Shown here in pieces: positions 47,440-58,154 of a DNA stretch of 64,000 nt (within the stretch, counting starts at the first letter, position 1; every line of letters starts with the position of its first letter). Source of the DNA: Ursus arctos (Eukaryota; Chordata; Mammalia; Carnivora; Ursidae); the NCBI RefSeq assembly GCF_023065955.2, contig NW_026622863.1:44312177-44376176 (forward strand), read 5' to 3'. A program made the position numbers and the translations under genes. The notes under the pieces are model-generated. The model did no database searches, was not told the origin of the DNA, and saw nothing but the letters and a program-made list of their open reading frames with translations.

Positions 47440-47562
47440 CTCCGTCAAGAATAATTTGTTTCAAATGCTAACTTATTAGCTGTGTAACATGGAGTGGGCG
47501 ATTTACCTCTCTGTTCTTCACCTTTCCGGACTTAAAAATGTATGCTGGTAATAGTACCTATG
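47440..47562 (+). mobile_element. MIR SINE fragment
   Basis: 'TAACTTATTAGCTGTGTAACATGG' and 'GATTTACCTCTCTGTTCTTCACC' are sense MIR core. Confidence 0.65.
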
Positions 47563-47563
47563 A

Positions 47564-47603
47564 CAGGGTGCCTGGGTGGCTCAGTTGGTTAAGCTTCTGC
47601 CAT
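47564..47603 (+). mobile_element. CAN-SINE head fragment
   Basis: Only GGGTGCCTGGGTGGCTCAGTTGG through TTCTGCC is present; the rest is deleted. Confidence 0.85.
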
Positions 47604-47689
47604 GGAACCAGGCATGGACCCTGGGCAGACACTCACATTCAATCACACAGCATCATACACACTTAAATTATTGTGTGGAGGAAATAGCT

Positions 47690-48165
47690 CGGGATTGTGT
47701 TTATTGTGGTCAAATTGTATTTCCCAGCAATATCTCTATCCCACACCCTCTGCTGCAATGTGACACTACTACCCCACCATCAAGAGTGAGTTTTTCTTCC
47801 ACCACCCCCCTCAAATCTGGACAGGGCCTGAGACAGCTGGGACCAACAGAATCTAGTGTCATTTCTGGACATAGCCCTTAACTAGCCTTCAGCTTTCATT
47901 TCCTGCCCCTTAAACACTGCTTGGAGGGTAGCCAGCTCCCTTGTAAGAAGTTCAACTGCTCAGGACTGCAGTGCTGGGAGAAATCAGAGTCACCTGGAGA
48001 AGCCACTTGCAGATGCTCTGGTCAACCCTCCCAGCTGACCTCACAGTCAGCCATATGAGTGAGCCAGCCATGGCATCCAACTCAGTCAAACCTTCGGATC
48101 AGTCAAATCCCAGCTGACATATGTCTGCACCACAGAGAGACCCCAAGTGCAATCATTCCCCTGAG
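47690..48165 (+). mobile_element. MaLR-type LTR (family tentative)
   Basis: 'GGACAGGGCCTGAGACAGCTGGGACC', 'TGTAAGAAGTTCAACTGC', 'GTGAGTGAGCC...' style and 'CACAGAGAGACCCCAAGTGC' follow a MaLR LTR order that I recall. Confidence 0.45.
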
Positions 48166-48281
48166 GGGGAACCAGAGAGGTAGAAGAGTGGGACAGGGAC
48201 AGGTGAGAGGGTACTGACTACCTTCTTCACAGACAATAATTAGCAACTCTAGACAAAATGATTTTTTAAAAACAACTATTT

Positions 48282-48480
48282 AAGGGTGCCTGGGTGGTGC
48301 TGTCAGTTAAGTATCCAACTCTTGGCTTCGGCTCAGGTCATGACCTCAGGGTCACAAGATCGAGCCCTGCGTCAGCCTCTGTGCTCAGCATGGAGTCTGC
48401 TTGGGACTCTCTCTCCTTCTCCCGCTCCCTCTCACTCTCCCTCTCTCTCTCTCAAGTAAATAGACCTTTTTTAAAAAATA
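48282..48480 (+). mobile_element. CAN-SINE
   Basis: Head GGGTGCCTGGGTGGTGCTG; a (CT)n-rich 3' part and A-rich tail. Confidence 0.9.
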
Positions 48481-48514
48481 AAAATATATTAAAGATTTTA
48501 AAAAATAATGATTT

Positions 48515-48695
48515 AGGGGCACCTGGGTGGCTTAGTCGGTTAGGTGTCTGACTTGATTTCGGCTGGGGTCAATCTCAGGGTCGTGAGATTGAGCCCCATG
48601 TTGGGCTCTGCACTGGGATTCACTGATTAGGATTCTCTCTCTCCCTCTGCCACTCCCCCACCAAAATGAAATTTAAAAAAAATTTTTTTAATTAA
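48515..48695 (+). mobile_element. CAN-SINE
   Basis: Head GGGGCACCTGGGTGGCTTAG. It sits just after the previous copy; the flank AAAACAACTATTT occurs at 48,269-48,282 and again at 48,695-48,707, bracketing both SINEs. Confidence 0.9.
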
Positions 48696-48709
48696 AAACA
48701 ACTATTTGG

Positions 48710-49905
48710 AGGCACTGGAGCGAAACCAGAAGCAGGCAGAAACTGGAGAGGAGTCAACCTTTACATGCACTGTGTGAGATCTAAGTTCATAGGGCTTTTC
48801 CCCTGGGGATGCATCTCTGTCCATGTGGCAAGGGACAGCTAGAACTCAAGCAGAAAGCCATAGTCATTGACCTGAGGTGTCAGACACCAGAGTCTGGAGC
48901 TTCCAGAGCAGTTAGAAAGTGAGAAAAGAAATCCCAATATGGAGGGAGCTCCAGAAAGAAAGGACCTAAGTCTGTATATAACTTACTCTGAATCTTTAAT
49001 GTGCTGAAAGAAAAAAAGGCCATCAACACAGAATTCTATAGCCACTGAAAATATCCTGGAAATTTTAGGGCAAAATAAGATGACTATTCTCATCCCTGTC
49101 ATTCAGCAGGAAAGGAAAAAGGAGAAGAGACAGGCATTGTCATTTTCTGACTCATAAGGTGCTCATATCACTTTCACTTACATGCATTGGGCAATACCAG
49201 CTGCCTCAGGTGCAGGGGAGGCTGGGAAATATTGTCTTTGGTAGAGCACTCTTGAATCCACTTAAAACTCAGGGGTTCTCCAAGTAAAGGAAGAAAAAGA
49301 GAATAAATATAGATACAGCTAGCTAGAATCTTTGCCACTTCTACTTTTTGGCTAGTTAAGTGATTGTGTGATGGGTGAATCTGTGGCAGCCATTTTACAA
49401 TCATGAGGGGAGACAGTACTGATATACTGAGGAGGGAGGAGTAGCCAGGTAGAAAGAGCCTAGAACCACTATGACATCATGCCCTCAAAACCAGCACTGT
49501 TTAATGCAAGTGTTACGTGAGCCACATATGTAATTTTAAATTTTTTAGTAGCCATATTTAAAAAATAAAAAGAAATATATGAAATAATATATGAACAATA
49601 AATATGTGAAATATATGAAATGACAAAGAATATATCTAAAATATACTTTCAACAGAAAATCAATAGAAAAATTATTACTGGGATTTTAGCCTTTTACACT
49701 AAACAAAAATTCTGTACATACATTCATCTATTCCCTAGCTTTGCTCTCAAAGGAGTAGAAACAGTAGTATTCCTGTAGCAATCAGCCCACCTAGCACCCA
49801 GATCCTGGTCCCTAAATATTGTTCTCCACTGAAAGTAACCAAATCTTCTTGGAGAAATGGCTCTTTACAGAACTGAGGCAGGGCAAAATTCACGGAAAAT
49901 CTTAT
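48710..49905. other. Spacer of old repeats, no gene recognised
   Basis: Parts (49.0-49.15 kb, 'GAATTCTATAGCCACTGAAAATATCC') look like old L1. The 49.5-49.66 kb part is AT-rich. No gene is supported. Confidence 0.35.
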
Positions 49906-49909
49906 TCCA

Positions 49910-50068
49910 GGGGAGCCTGGATGGCTCAGTCGGTTAGGCATCTGACTCTTGATTTCAGCTCAGGTCATGAGATTGAGCCCTGTGTTGGGTTCTGCACTCA
50001 GCAAGGAGTCTGCTTCTCTCCCTCTCTCTCTGCACCCCACTCTAAAATAAATAAATCTTTTTTTTTAA
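49910..50068 (+). mobile_element. CAN-SINE
   Basis: Head GGGAGCCTGGATGGCTCAG. Flanked by AATCTTATTCCAG on both sides. Confidence 0.93.
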
Positions 50069-50084
50069 ATCTTATTCCAGAAAG

Positions 50085-50530
50085 CAAGGTGGTGCTCTGA
50101 GAATGATGGGGACACACAAAAGGACATAGGTGCCCTCTCGAAAGTGTTCCCATTGACCTGATCTGGGACAAGTGGAACGTCGAAATAAATGAGAATAAGG
50201 AATTACGACCCACTGAATAAAATAAGAAGCTGTGAGTCCATGCTGATAGAAATCGATCGGTAACTACATAAATGAGGGAGAAGACAGTAGAATGCCAGCT
50301 AATAAATATAGAAAGAGAATCACTGGTTGGTAACTGTCTTGACAGTAACAGCCGGACCAGCAGGACAAACACCATCAATGCATGCTAATACGAACAGGTT
50401 GGAGTTTAAGAAGGAATATGCATTTACCTAGTCTCCAAGTCTGCCCCCCATACTCACTTGTTACAAAGAGGAAATAGTCACTTTACAGTGGAGAAACCTG
50501 GCGAGCACCATCTGGAAAAAAATTAAAAAA
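50085..50530. other. Old LINE-like sequence
   Basis: 'GAATAAAATAAGAAGCTGTGAGTCCATGCTGATAGAAATC' resembles a LINE-1 3' region; family not determined. Confidence 0.35.
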
Positions 50531-50542
50531 AAAAAAACCCTC

Positions 50543-50800
50543 GGGGCCCCTGGGTGGCTCAGTCATGAAGCATCTGCCTTTGGCTCAGGTCATCATTCCA
50601 GGGTCCTGGGATCCAGCCCCGCATCGGGCTCCCTGCTCAGCGGGAAGCCTGCTTCTCCCTCTCCCACTCCCCCTGCTCGTGTTCCCTCTCTCGCTGGCTG
50701 TCTCTGTCAATTTTTTGATTTTATAAATAAAATTTATAATTTAAGATTTTATAAATCTTAAGCTTTTATAAATAAAATCTTAAAAAAATTTTTTTAAATA
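50543..50800 (+). mobile_element. CAN-SINE with a rearranged AT-rich tail
   Basis: Head GGGGCCCCTGGGTGGCTCAG. The tail repeats the ATAAATAAAAT / TTATAAATC motif with inverted pieces (50,707-50,795). Confidence 0.9.
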
Positions 50801-51065
50801 ATAAAAATCCCTCAATTTCTGCAGTATAGTTTATACTTCGAGCCCAGCTCAGCTCACACTAGCTACATTTCGAGAGCTTCGCTAGCGATGTGCAGCCCGT
50901 GGACCATACGGAACCCTGCTGTTCAGGACTTCTCATCGAGGACGATGACACATGTTTTTACGAAGGCATTTTAGTTAATATAACTTCATTTATAACAGAA
51001 CGCATCGAAGTGCTCCACTACCATGCCCCGAGAGAGAACACGCATGCGCACAATCACGCGTCTAC

Positions 51066-51650
51066 CGCGGTGGGCGGCATAATGTCCCCCCCAAAGATGC
51101 CCGCCCCAACCCCTGGACTCTGTGACTACTTACATTACGTGGCAAAGGGATTTTGTGGATGTGATCAGGGTTGATGGACTTGAAAATTCAGAAATTACCC
51201 TGGATTATCCTCGTGGGCCCAATCTAAACACTGAGTCCGAAAGAGCAGAGAACTTTCTTGGGCTGGAGGTAGAGAGGAATGTGGCAGAAGGGGGAAATCA
51301 GAGGGCTTGCAAGCATGAGAAGGACTTTCCAGGCTGTTGCTGGCTCTGCGATGTAGGGTCGCATGTGCCAAGACCAGAAAGACGACACCAAGAGCTAAGG
51401 AGGGACGCTCACGTCTCAAGGGAAGGGGGACCTCCGTCTTACAACTGCAAGGAACCAATTCTGCCGACACCTTGAATGAGCTTGGAAACAGGTTCTCCCC
51501 AGAGCCCCCACATAAGAATCCCGCCAGCGGCACTTTGTTCAGCCTTGTGAGACCCACAGCAGAGAAACTCCCGAGCCCACCTGGATTTCTGACCTGCAGA
51601 GCTATGAGATCTGCCTTACTTGGACATGCTAAGTTTGTGATAATTGGTTA
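51066..51650 (+). mobile_element. Old LTR-like repeat (as at 29.65 kb)
   Basis: 'TGTCCCCCCCAAAGATGCCC', 'GGATTTTGTGGATGTGATCAGGG', 'CCTGGATTATCCTCGTGGGCCC' and 'CTAAGTTTGTGATAATTGG' in order. Confidence 0.6.
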
Positions 51651-51763
51651 TGGCCCCCAAAAAACCCAAAAAACAAAAATACCACAAAACACACAAAAAC
51701 CTAAAAACTTAGTCCACACAAACACACAGTCCCACACCACAAGAAACATTGTTTCCTCATTTT

Positions 51764-51769
51764 TTTATT
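51764..51769 (-). terminator. IFNL2/3-type gene poly(A) signal AATAAA
   Basis: Minus-strand AATAAA about 160 nt beyond the stop codon, after an AU-rich 3'UTR. Confidence 0.75.
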
Positions 51770-51926
51770 TGTACAATTTTTATACAAAGTAGAAAAATAA
51801 AGTTTGAGAATCCATGCACATAAATATATAAATAATGATTTGTCGGCAAAACATGAAGAAAAGTGGTTGAAGCATAAATAGTGCCATAAATAGATGCCAG
51901 GATGGGGTGCAGGTGGGTCTCAGGGG
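51770..51926 (-). promoter_or_regulatory. AU-rich 3'UTR with several ATTTA motifs
   Basis: On the minus strand the 3'UTR holds five ATTTA pentamers (for example CTATTTATGG, CTATTTATGC, TTATTTATATATTTATG). Such elements destabilise cytokine mRNAs; this fits an inducible interferon transcript. Confidence 0.65.
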
Positions 51927-53353
51927 TCACACGCACAGGTCTCCACTGGCCACACACTTCAGGTCCCGGGTGAGGAGACGGAAGAGGTTGAACATGACAG
52001 AGGCTTCCAGGCAGCCGAGGGACTCCTGTGGGGAGGAAGGGCTGGGTCAGTGGCTGCCTATCATCTGGGCTCCCCATTGTCCCCAGACACTGGCCACTCC
52101 CTGGTCACCCACCTTCTTTGGAGCCTCGTGCAGCCGGTGCAGCCAGTGCTGGAGGCGGCCTCGGGGCCGGGGGCCTGTTGGGGGCTGAGCCTCGACCTGT
52201 GGGCAGAGGCCGGTGGAGTGTGAGGCATGGCCCGGGGCGGAGGGGGACGTTCAGGTGGTCAGAGAGCAGACAGGGCCCGGGTGCCCCCCCAGCCCCCACC
52301 GAGCACTCACACAGGCCTGGAGCTCGGAGTGGATGTGGCGCAGCGTGTGAAGGGGCTGGTCCAGGATGTCCCCCAGGGACGAATCAGCCATGGTCTCCAG
52401 GACCTTCAGGGTCAAGGCCACCTCGGCCTCCAAGGCCATGGGGCGCTCCCACACCTGAGGACCAGAGACAGAGACAGGGGAGAGTCACACATGAGAGAGG
52501 ACAGGTGGGGAGAACTGAGGAAGGGACAGGCGAAGGTGACGGGACAGGTGTGAGGGCACGCCAGTGTGCTCAGGGAGAGGAAGCGGTGTGTGATGCTGGT
52601 GGGGAGAGCGAGGAGAGAGGGACACGTGAGAAGGAGAAGGTGAGGGGTGGCCTAAGCAGCCAGAGGAGTGGGCCAGGGAAGGGCAGGGCTGGGCCTGACT
52701 GTCCCCTCACCTGCAGCTGCTGCAGGTCCCAGGTCCTGGGGAAGAGGCGGGGGCGGCAGTTCCAGGCCTTCAGGGAGAGCGACTCTTCCTGGAGAGTAAA
52801 GGCAGAGGTCAGCCCCCAGCAGGTGGGACAGAAGGGAGAACACTCCAGTAGGACCGATTGATGCTACCAGCAGGAGGAGCCGAGGTTAACTTGCAAAACG
52901 GAGGTAGGGGCATCTCCACCCCAGGAGGAAGGAGGACGGGAGTCTGTCCAGTGCGGGACTGGGGGAGGTTAGCCCGGCGAGGGAAGGGTGCAGGTCCCCC
53001 TCTGGGGGAGGGCAGCATGGTAAGCCAGAGAGGCGGGGCGGGAGGTTAGCCCACAGCAGGCGGGGCAGCGGGGAGACTCACAAAGATGTCCTTGGCCTTC
53101 TTGAAGGCCTGCAGCTCTTGTGGGGACAGAGACTGGAACTGGGCCAAGTGGCAGCCCCTTGCATCTGGGAGGACCCCGAGGGGCTTGGGGCCAGGAACTG
53201 CTCCTGCCCCGGTCAGCACCATAGTCACCAGCATGCAGCCCACAGCTGTATCTGTGATACGGAAGGACAGAAAGGTGAGGGGTTAGAGAGCATCAGGCGC
53301 TGAGGGGGAGGGGAGGGTCACGGACCATGATAGGGGGGCTCACCCAGCTTCAT
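51927..53353 (-). CDS. IFNL3: Interferon lambda gene, IFNL2/IFNL3-type, intact
   Basis: Coding exons on the minus strand are 53353-53344, 53251-53082, 52788-52711, 52454-52311, 52196-52113 and 52025-51927, all GT/AG, giving 194 residues. Exon 1 is MKL plus the first base of D4, as in human IFNL2. A signal peptide spans about residues 4-21 (CMLVTMVLTGAGA). Helix A follows RGCHLAQFQSLSPQELQAFKKAKD. Then come RLFPRTWDLQQLQ, ERPMALEAEVALTLKVLE, LDQPLHTLRHI and the end LEASVMFNLFRLLTRDLKC...GDLCV. Cysteines 37, 71, 134, 167, 186 and 193 are retained. The product is a secreted type III interferon that signals through IFNLR1/IL10RB and JAK-STAT, mainly in epithelia. Whether it is orthologous to IFNL2 or IFNL3 cannot be decided here; the symbol follows position and orientation in human. 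Confidence 0.93.
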
Positions 53354-53552
53354 TCCTGGACCCTGGTCTCCTTCCGCAGAGAGGGGAATCCGGATGTTCC
53401 CTTTGAGGCTGTTGCCTGGGGTCCTCACTCAGTCTTGCCAGGCGTCCCCGACTTCAGTGTCCTCCTCTGGGTCCCAGGAGACGGCTCTGTCTGCGTCTCT
53501 GAACATCCAACTCCGTCTGAGATGTGATTCCCGCCTGAGCCCCGTGGTGCAG

Positions 53553-53559
53553 CTTTTAA
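53553..53559 (-). promoter_or_regulatory. TATA-like box of the IFNL2/3-type gene
   Basis: Minus strand reads GTTAAAAGC about 200 nt upstream of the start codon. The pseudogene has CTAAACATGG here instead. Confidence 0.4.
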
Positions 53560-53590
53560 CCTGGGCAGATGGGCAAGTCCAGCTGATGTA

Positions 53591-53604
53591 GGAAAAGTGA
53601 AAAC
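53591..53604 (+). promoter_or_regulatory. IRF/PRD-like site GGAAAAGTGAAAAC
   Basis: It contains AAGTGAAA, matching the IRF half-site AANNGAAA, about 40 nt upstream of the TATA-like box. Function is inferred. Confidence 0.5.
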
Positions 53605-53700
53605 AGCCGGATGTTGCCATCCACCACCAGGGGAGGCCCCAGGCTGGGGAGGCCCCAGGCTGGGGAAGCCCGGAGGCCGCTGAGCCATGGGAGCGGGAGC

Positions 53701-53712
53701 GAAAGAGAAACT
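53701..53712 (+). promoter_or_regulatory. ISRE in the IFNL2/3-type promoter
   Basis: GAAAGAGAAACT is a full match to GAAANNGAAACT, about 350 nt upstream of the start codon. It is consistent with IRF3/IRF7-driven induction known for lambda interferons. Confidence 0.7.
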
Positions 53713-53759
53713 GGACTCTGATTCAGTGTTCACCTGCGTGAAGGTGAGTTCTGAAGATG

Positions 53760-55125
53760 ATGCGTCAGGGCTGGGGCAGCTTCGGGCCTGCCAGGAGGGG
53801 TCACGGTGCCCGGAAGGGGCTAGATTCAGGCCTGGGGTGGGAGGCCACAGAGGGACTCGCCTTTCTACAGGATGCCCTCATGCAGGGAGGGGAGGGGGAA
53901 AGGCACCCTTAGGGGCTGGTGCCACAAAGAACTTGGAAATTCCGGAGGGAGGCTGTGTAGGGCAGTGGGGAAGGCTGCTGGGTGCGGGAAGAGAGAGAAA
54001 GGCAAAACACCCGAGAATTAAGAGAGGACACCGGCTCTTTCCCCACCTGTCCCCACCTGCCATTGGCAGAGAGAGAATCGGGGAGGAGGAGAGCCTCCAC
54101 GACCATCTTTCCTTGTTGAGGCACGGAAGGGCCCAGGAGTATGACGCTTTGCTAAGGAATTGGGGAGTGGCCAAGAACTGGAAGGGAACCAGTTCAGTTG
54201 TGACAAATGCCTTCATTTATGTGCAGACTACATTATGCACTGAGTACCTGCCCAAAATGCCAGGAATTGAGCATAGAATAGAAAGAAACAAACATAAAAC
54301 GATCCTTCACAGAGCTCATTACTAGAGAGGAGTAACAGACACCGTCCGGGGCGGGGGCTGGGGGTAGGGGGCTCATGGTACGTATTATGTCAGGAAACAG
54401 AAAACGGGGGAAAATAATGCCGAGATGAGAGCAGAGAGCAGAAGGGACTTTGTATTCATGAGGTGGACTGAGAAAATGATGTTTGAGCAAAATCCTAAAG
54501 GAAGTGAGGGAGGGAGCTCTGCGAAGATCTGAGGGAGAAGCCTTCTGGGTAAAGGCAACAGTGGGTGCAAAAGGAAAACAGAGACACCCCCCCCTTTGGT
54601 TGTGCACTTGTGTGTCTCACCTGGTCACGGAGGTTTTGCCACAATGTAGGATTGAATATCCATGTTAACACCAAGCACATATTGTGCTTTGCCTACGTTG
54701 TAAATCTGTAGTAATCTACAGGGACTCAGAAAGGTTAAGAGACCTGCCCAAGGTCACACAGCAAGTAAGTCAAGGCAGGATTTTAATGAATTTTGTCTGA
54801 CACCTAGACAGTATCCACTGCAGTCTCTGGCCTTTGTGTTGCTAGATCTTCTGGACCTGGAGGTGATGAATTTTTGGAGAGAAGGTGTTGAGTCCTTTTT
54901 GACACTTGGCCCCCACCTTAACCCCTTCTTTCTCTCATTCATAATTCCAGAGACAGGGTGAACAGAGGTCCTCAGTTGGGAAAATCTTTGAGCTCTGACA
55001 TATAAAAATGTTTCAAAACCAAGAGCAGGGATGTACCCAACTCACCTACCAGTATACTGGTCACTTCCTGTCATTGCAGGGGCCTTAATTCAGGGGAGAA
55101 GACATTGCATCAACAGTGAATTCTG
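53760..55125. other. Spacer between the interferon genes
   Basis: An old repeat of the 31.6-kb type lies at about 54,210-54,580, and a MIR core (reverse) at about 54,725-54,790 ('AGAGACCTGCCCAAGGTCACACAGC'). No gene is seen. Confidence 0.4.
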
Positions 55126-55143
55126 AAAACTGACAGCTTATCT

Positions 55144-55301
55144 TAGGGGTGCCTGGGTAGCGCAGTCGTTAAAGCGTCTGCCTTCGGCTCAGGGCGTGAT
55201 CCTGGCGTACCGGGATCGAGTCCCACATCGGGCTCCTCCGCTGTGAGCCTGCTTCTTCCTCTCCCACTCCCCCTGCTGTGTTCCCTCTCTGTCACATAAA
55301 T
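55144..55301 (+). mobile_element. CAN-SINE without A-tail, perfect 19-bp target-site duplication
   Basis: GAAAACTGACAGCTTATCT lies at 55125-55143 and again at 55302-55320. The element ends CTGTCACATAAAT without the usual poly-A, although the duplication is perfect. Confidence 0.95.
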
Positions 55302-55391
55302 GAAAACTGACAGCTTATCTCAAAATTCCTAAGCTTCATACTTGTTTTTCTTACAAAGGCAGTTCGGTGGGGGTGGTTAAGAGCACTTCCA

Positions 55392-55600
55392 GGGGCGCCT
55401 GGGTGGCTCAGTCCTTAAGCGTCTGCCTTCGGCTCAGGGCGTGATCCCGGCGTTCTGGGATCAAGCCCCACATCAGGCTCCTCCATTGGAAGCCTGCTTC
55501 TTCCTCTCCCACTCCCCCTGCTTGTGTTCCCTCTCTCACTGGTTGTCTCTCTCTCTCTGTCAAATAAATAAATAAAATCTTAAAAAAAAAAAAAAAAAGG
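55392..55600 (+). mobile_element. CAN-SINE, young subtype
   Basis: Head GGGGCGCCTGGGTGGCTCAG. A 16-nt A tail. Flanked by GCACTTCCAG / GCCCTTCCAG. Confidence 0.93.
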
Positions 55601-55789
55601 CCCTTCCAGACCCTGGAACTAAAGGGTCTGAGGTTCAGACCTTGCTCTGACCCTCAGTAGCTGTATGACCTTGAGAATGAATGAGGCATGTAGTTAGCAA
55701 CAAAGATCGGCAGCCCATAGATCCGGACAAGTTAAAAAAGTACAATTGTTTGTGTACTTATGTATGTGTGGTTATTTAATGGAGACCAC

Positions 55790-55990
55790 TTATTAAGACC
55801 TCACTACGACCTCACCTGGAAGCTTTATAAACACTATTTCAATGTGCATTACTCACTTGCAAGGACAGTATAATAATGTCATTGTATAGATGAGAAAACC
55901 AAGGCTCAGAGAGAAGGAATTTGCCGAGTTACTCCATGGCAAGGTCAGAAATGATATTCCAGTCACCTGATTTCCCTGGCCTAGCATTTT
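55790..55990 (-). mobile_element. MIR SINE fragment
   Basis: 'GTCATTGTATAGATGAGAAAACCAAGGCTCAGAGAGAAGG' is the reverse MIR core, with further MIR-like flanks. Confidence 0.7.
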
Positions 55991-56051
55991 TTACTGAACA
56001 GTGCACCCCAAAATGGTCACAGGGGAAACGACCAACGCAGATGCAATAATA

Positions 56052-56057
56052 TTTAAT
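56052..56057 (-). terminator. IFNL4: Candidate IFNL4 poly(A) signal ATTAAA
   Basis: Minus-strand ATTAAA about 620 nt past the stop codon, in AT-rich sequence. No closer clear signal was noticed. Confidence 0.4.
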
Positions 56058-56673
56058 AGCCGGCAATAAATTAACACAGGCAGATAGAATAGCAGATAAA
56101 CACGGGAATTTTGCGAATACAAAACACCCGTAAGTATCAGAATCCAAAAAACTACAATAACTTAAGAACTTTAAAACCTTTCACTACCAAACCCCTCAGG
56201 GAATGCATGGGGCCTCCCCACTGGGGAGATTCAAGAGTCACAGATTTATACAGTCTCAAAGTGGCAGTTGAAGATTCAAATCGGGAGTGGGACCTGTCCT
56301 GGGAGAGGGCCTCTGGGGTTCTGGTGACCACAGAAGTAGAAACCGGTCCATGGTACGTGGGGGTCAGCGACCAAGGCAGACTCCAGACTCAAGTCTCTTC
56401 CATCCACACCATGCGCCTGTTAGATCATAGGGCAACGCGTCCCACGTAAATATCGCTGCATCCCGAGGAACTCGGTCTGGTCTTGGGGAAAGTACCAGCA
56501 CCTCTGGCCCTCAGTGCAGGTGGGTCGAGGTCCGGCCAACGCAGGCTAAGAGGTCTCCCGAGCCTCAGCGCCCACGGGCTGAGACACTCGCCTGCTCCGA
56601 TGGGCCAGCAGAGGGCAGTCCCCCAGGCGCCCTCCTGCAGAGCTTCGGGTCCCAGGCGGAGCCGCGGCGGGGA

Positions 56674-58154
56674 TCAGAGACAAGGCCCCGAGCTCGCCAC
56701 CAGCTTCAGGTCCCACGTGAGCAGGCGCAGGAGGCTGAAGATGACGCTGGCTTCGTGGCACCGAGGCGAGTCCTGGAACCCGGGAAGGAGGCGGAGCCGG
56801 GCTGAGCCAGGAATTCCCTTCGGGACAAAGTCCCCTCCAGACGCTCACCGCTCAGAGTCTCAGCTCCCATCCCGTCTCAACCTCACACGGTCCTCCCTGC
56901 AGTCTAACCGCCCCACCGCCTGCGCCACTCACAGCTCTCCGTGTTTGGGAACGCCTCCTCGGTGGCCGCAGGGACTTCCTCCAGGAGCCCGGCCGGACCA
57001 GCTCGAGCTGCAGGGGCAACACGAGGGACATGGAGACGGCGAAGAACCCAGTGTCCCGGGGACTCTGCCCGTGACCCTCCTAGCCTCGGACCAAAGCGCG
57101 GATTGGGGGACACCGAGACCGCGCGAATCGTGGCTGCGGAACAGACTGGCCAAGCCGGTAGGCCTGGGCTGGAGGCCCGGGGGCGCAGAGCGAGCTGGGA
57201 GGGCCCGAGGGGCGGGGGGCGCGGGCGGCACTCACGCAGGCCCCCACGTCCCGCCGCGCGGCCGCCAGCAGCTCCAGGGTCGGGCCGGTGCCGGGGAACC
57301 GCTCGGGGCTCGGCAGGCGGCTCAGCACCGCCTGGGCGTCCGCCAGGCTCCGGACCACGAAGCGGAGGCGCGCACACGACTGCGGGGAGCGAGCGGGAGT
57401 TAGAGAGGCCGCACCCGGGGTCCGCGCCGCCGCCCCACCGTCCCCCGACGGCTCGCCCGCCTCACCCAGGGTCGCGGAGGATCCTTCCTTGGGCGGAGGG
57501 AGCAGTTGCGCAGCCTCCAGCTCAGCGTCTCCTCCTCCTGCGGGACAAAGGCCGGGGTGAGGCTGGGCCACCTCGCCAGGCCCCCGAAGTGCTGCGACGG
57601 CGGGGATTCCTGCTCGTGGAACGCGCCTGGCCAGGACGGTTGTGCAGATTGTGCACGGAACCCCGCAGCTCTCCGAAGGCGCGAAAGCGCGCTGAAGGCA
57701 CCGCGCAGTCGCCTTGCCCCCGCCAGCCGGTTGCCCCGACGTGGAGCCGAGCCCGCCTGCAGGGGGCGCCTTTGGAGTACGGGCACAGCGGCGGTACCTG
57801 CTCTGACCCCCTCTCCTCCCCGCCCCGGCCTCCCGCAAGATCTGGCGCTCAGAATTCTGCCCCAAGATCCGAGCCGCCCTGCTGGGCGCTAGGGTTCAAG
57901 GGCCGTCGCAGACAGCGACCAGCGGCTGGGACCCGGCGCGCCGTCGGGCTCGGGGGACGGGATGGGGAGATCGGGGCATCACTCACGTAGCGGTCCCTCA
58001 GCGCCTTGACGGCCGCCAGCGCCTTGGGGTCCAGCGAGCGGTAGTGTGACAGGTGGCAGCTCCGGGGCGTCGCCACGCCAGGGTCCACCGCCTCGCCCGC
58101 CGTCACCAAGACCCACAGCGCCACCGCCACCGCGGCTGCTCCCGTCAGCCCCAT
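56674..58154 (-). CDS. IFNL4: Interferon lambda 4, intact five-exon gene
   Basis: Minus-strand coding exons are 58154-57987, 57537-57466, 57379-57236, 57007-56933 and 56772-56674 (TGA 56676-56674), all GT/AG and all in phase 0, giving 185 residues. Seen: hydrophobic signal peptide (residues about 4-23), CHLSHYRSLDPKALAAVKALRDRY, EEETLSW, the glycosylation sequon NCS at 67-69, RKDPPRP, DAQAVLSRL, LELLAAARRDVGAC, then a basic linker and SPRCHEASVIFSLLRLLTWDLKLV, ending GPCL. The domain order matches human IFNL4 (179 residues). It is a type III interferon acting through IFNLR1/IL10RB and known for poor secretion. The reading frame stays open upstream to 58442, but this start places the signal peptide at the N-terminus. 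The residue equivalent to human position 70 is Pro (Pro76). Confidence 0.93.

Noticed and set aside
56941..57990. A 349-codon plus-strand open frame opposite IFNL4, and a 306-codon one at 56483-57403
   Set aside because: They lie antisense to well-formed IFNL4 exons in CpG-rich DNA where stops are rare; residue composition is Ala/Arg/Gly/Pro rich and no family resemblance is seen.
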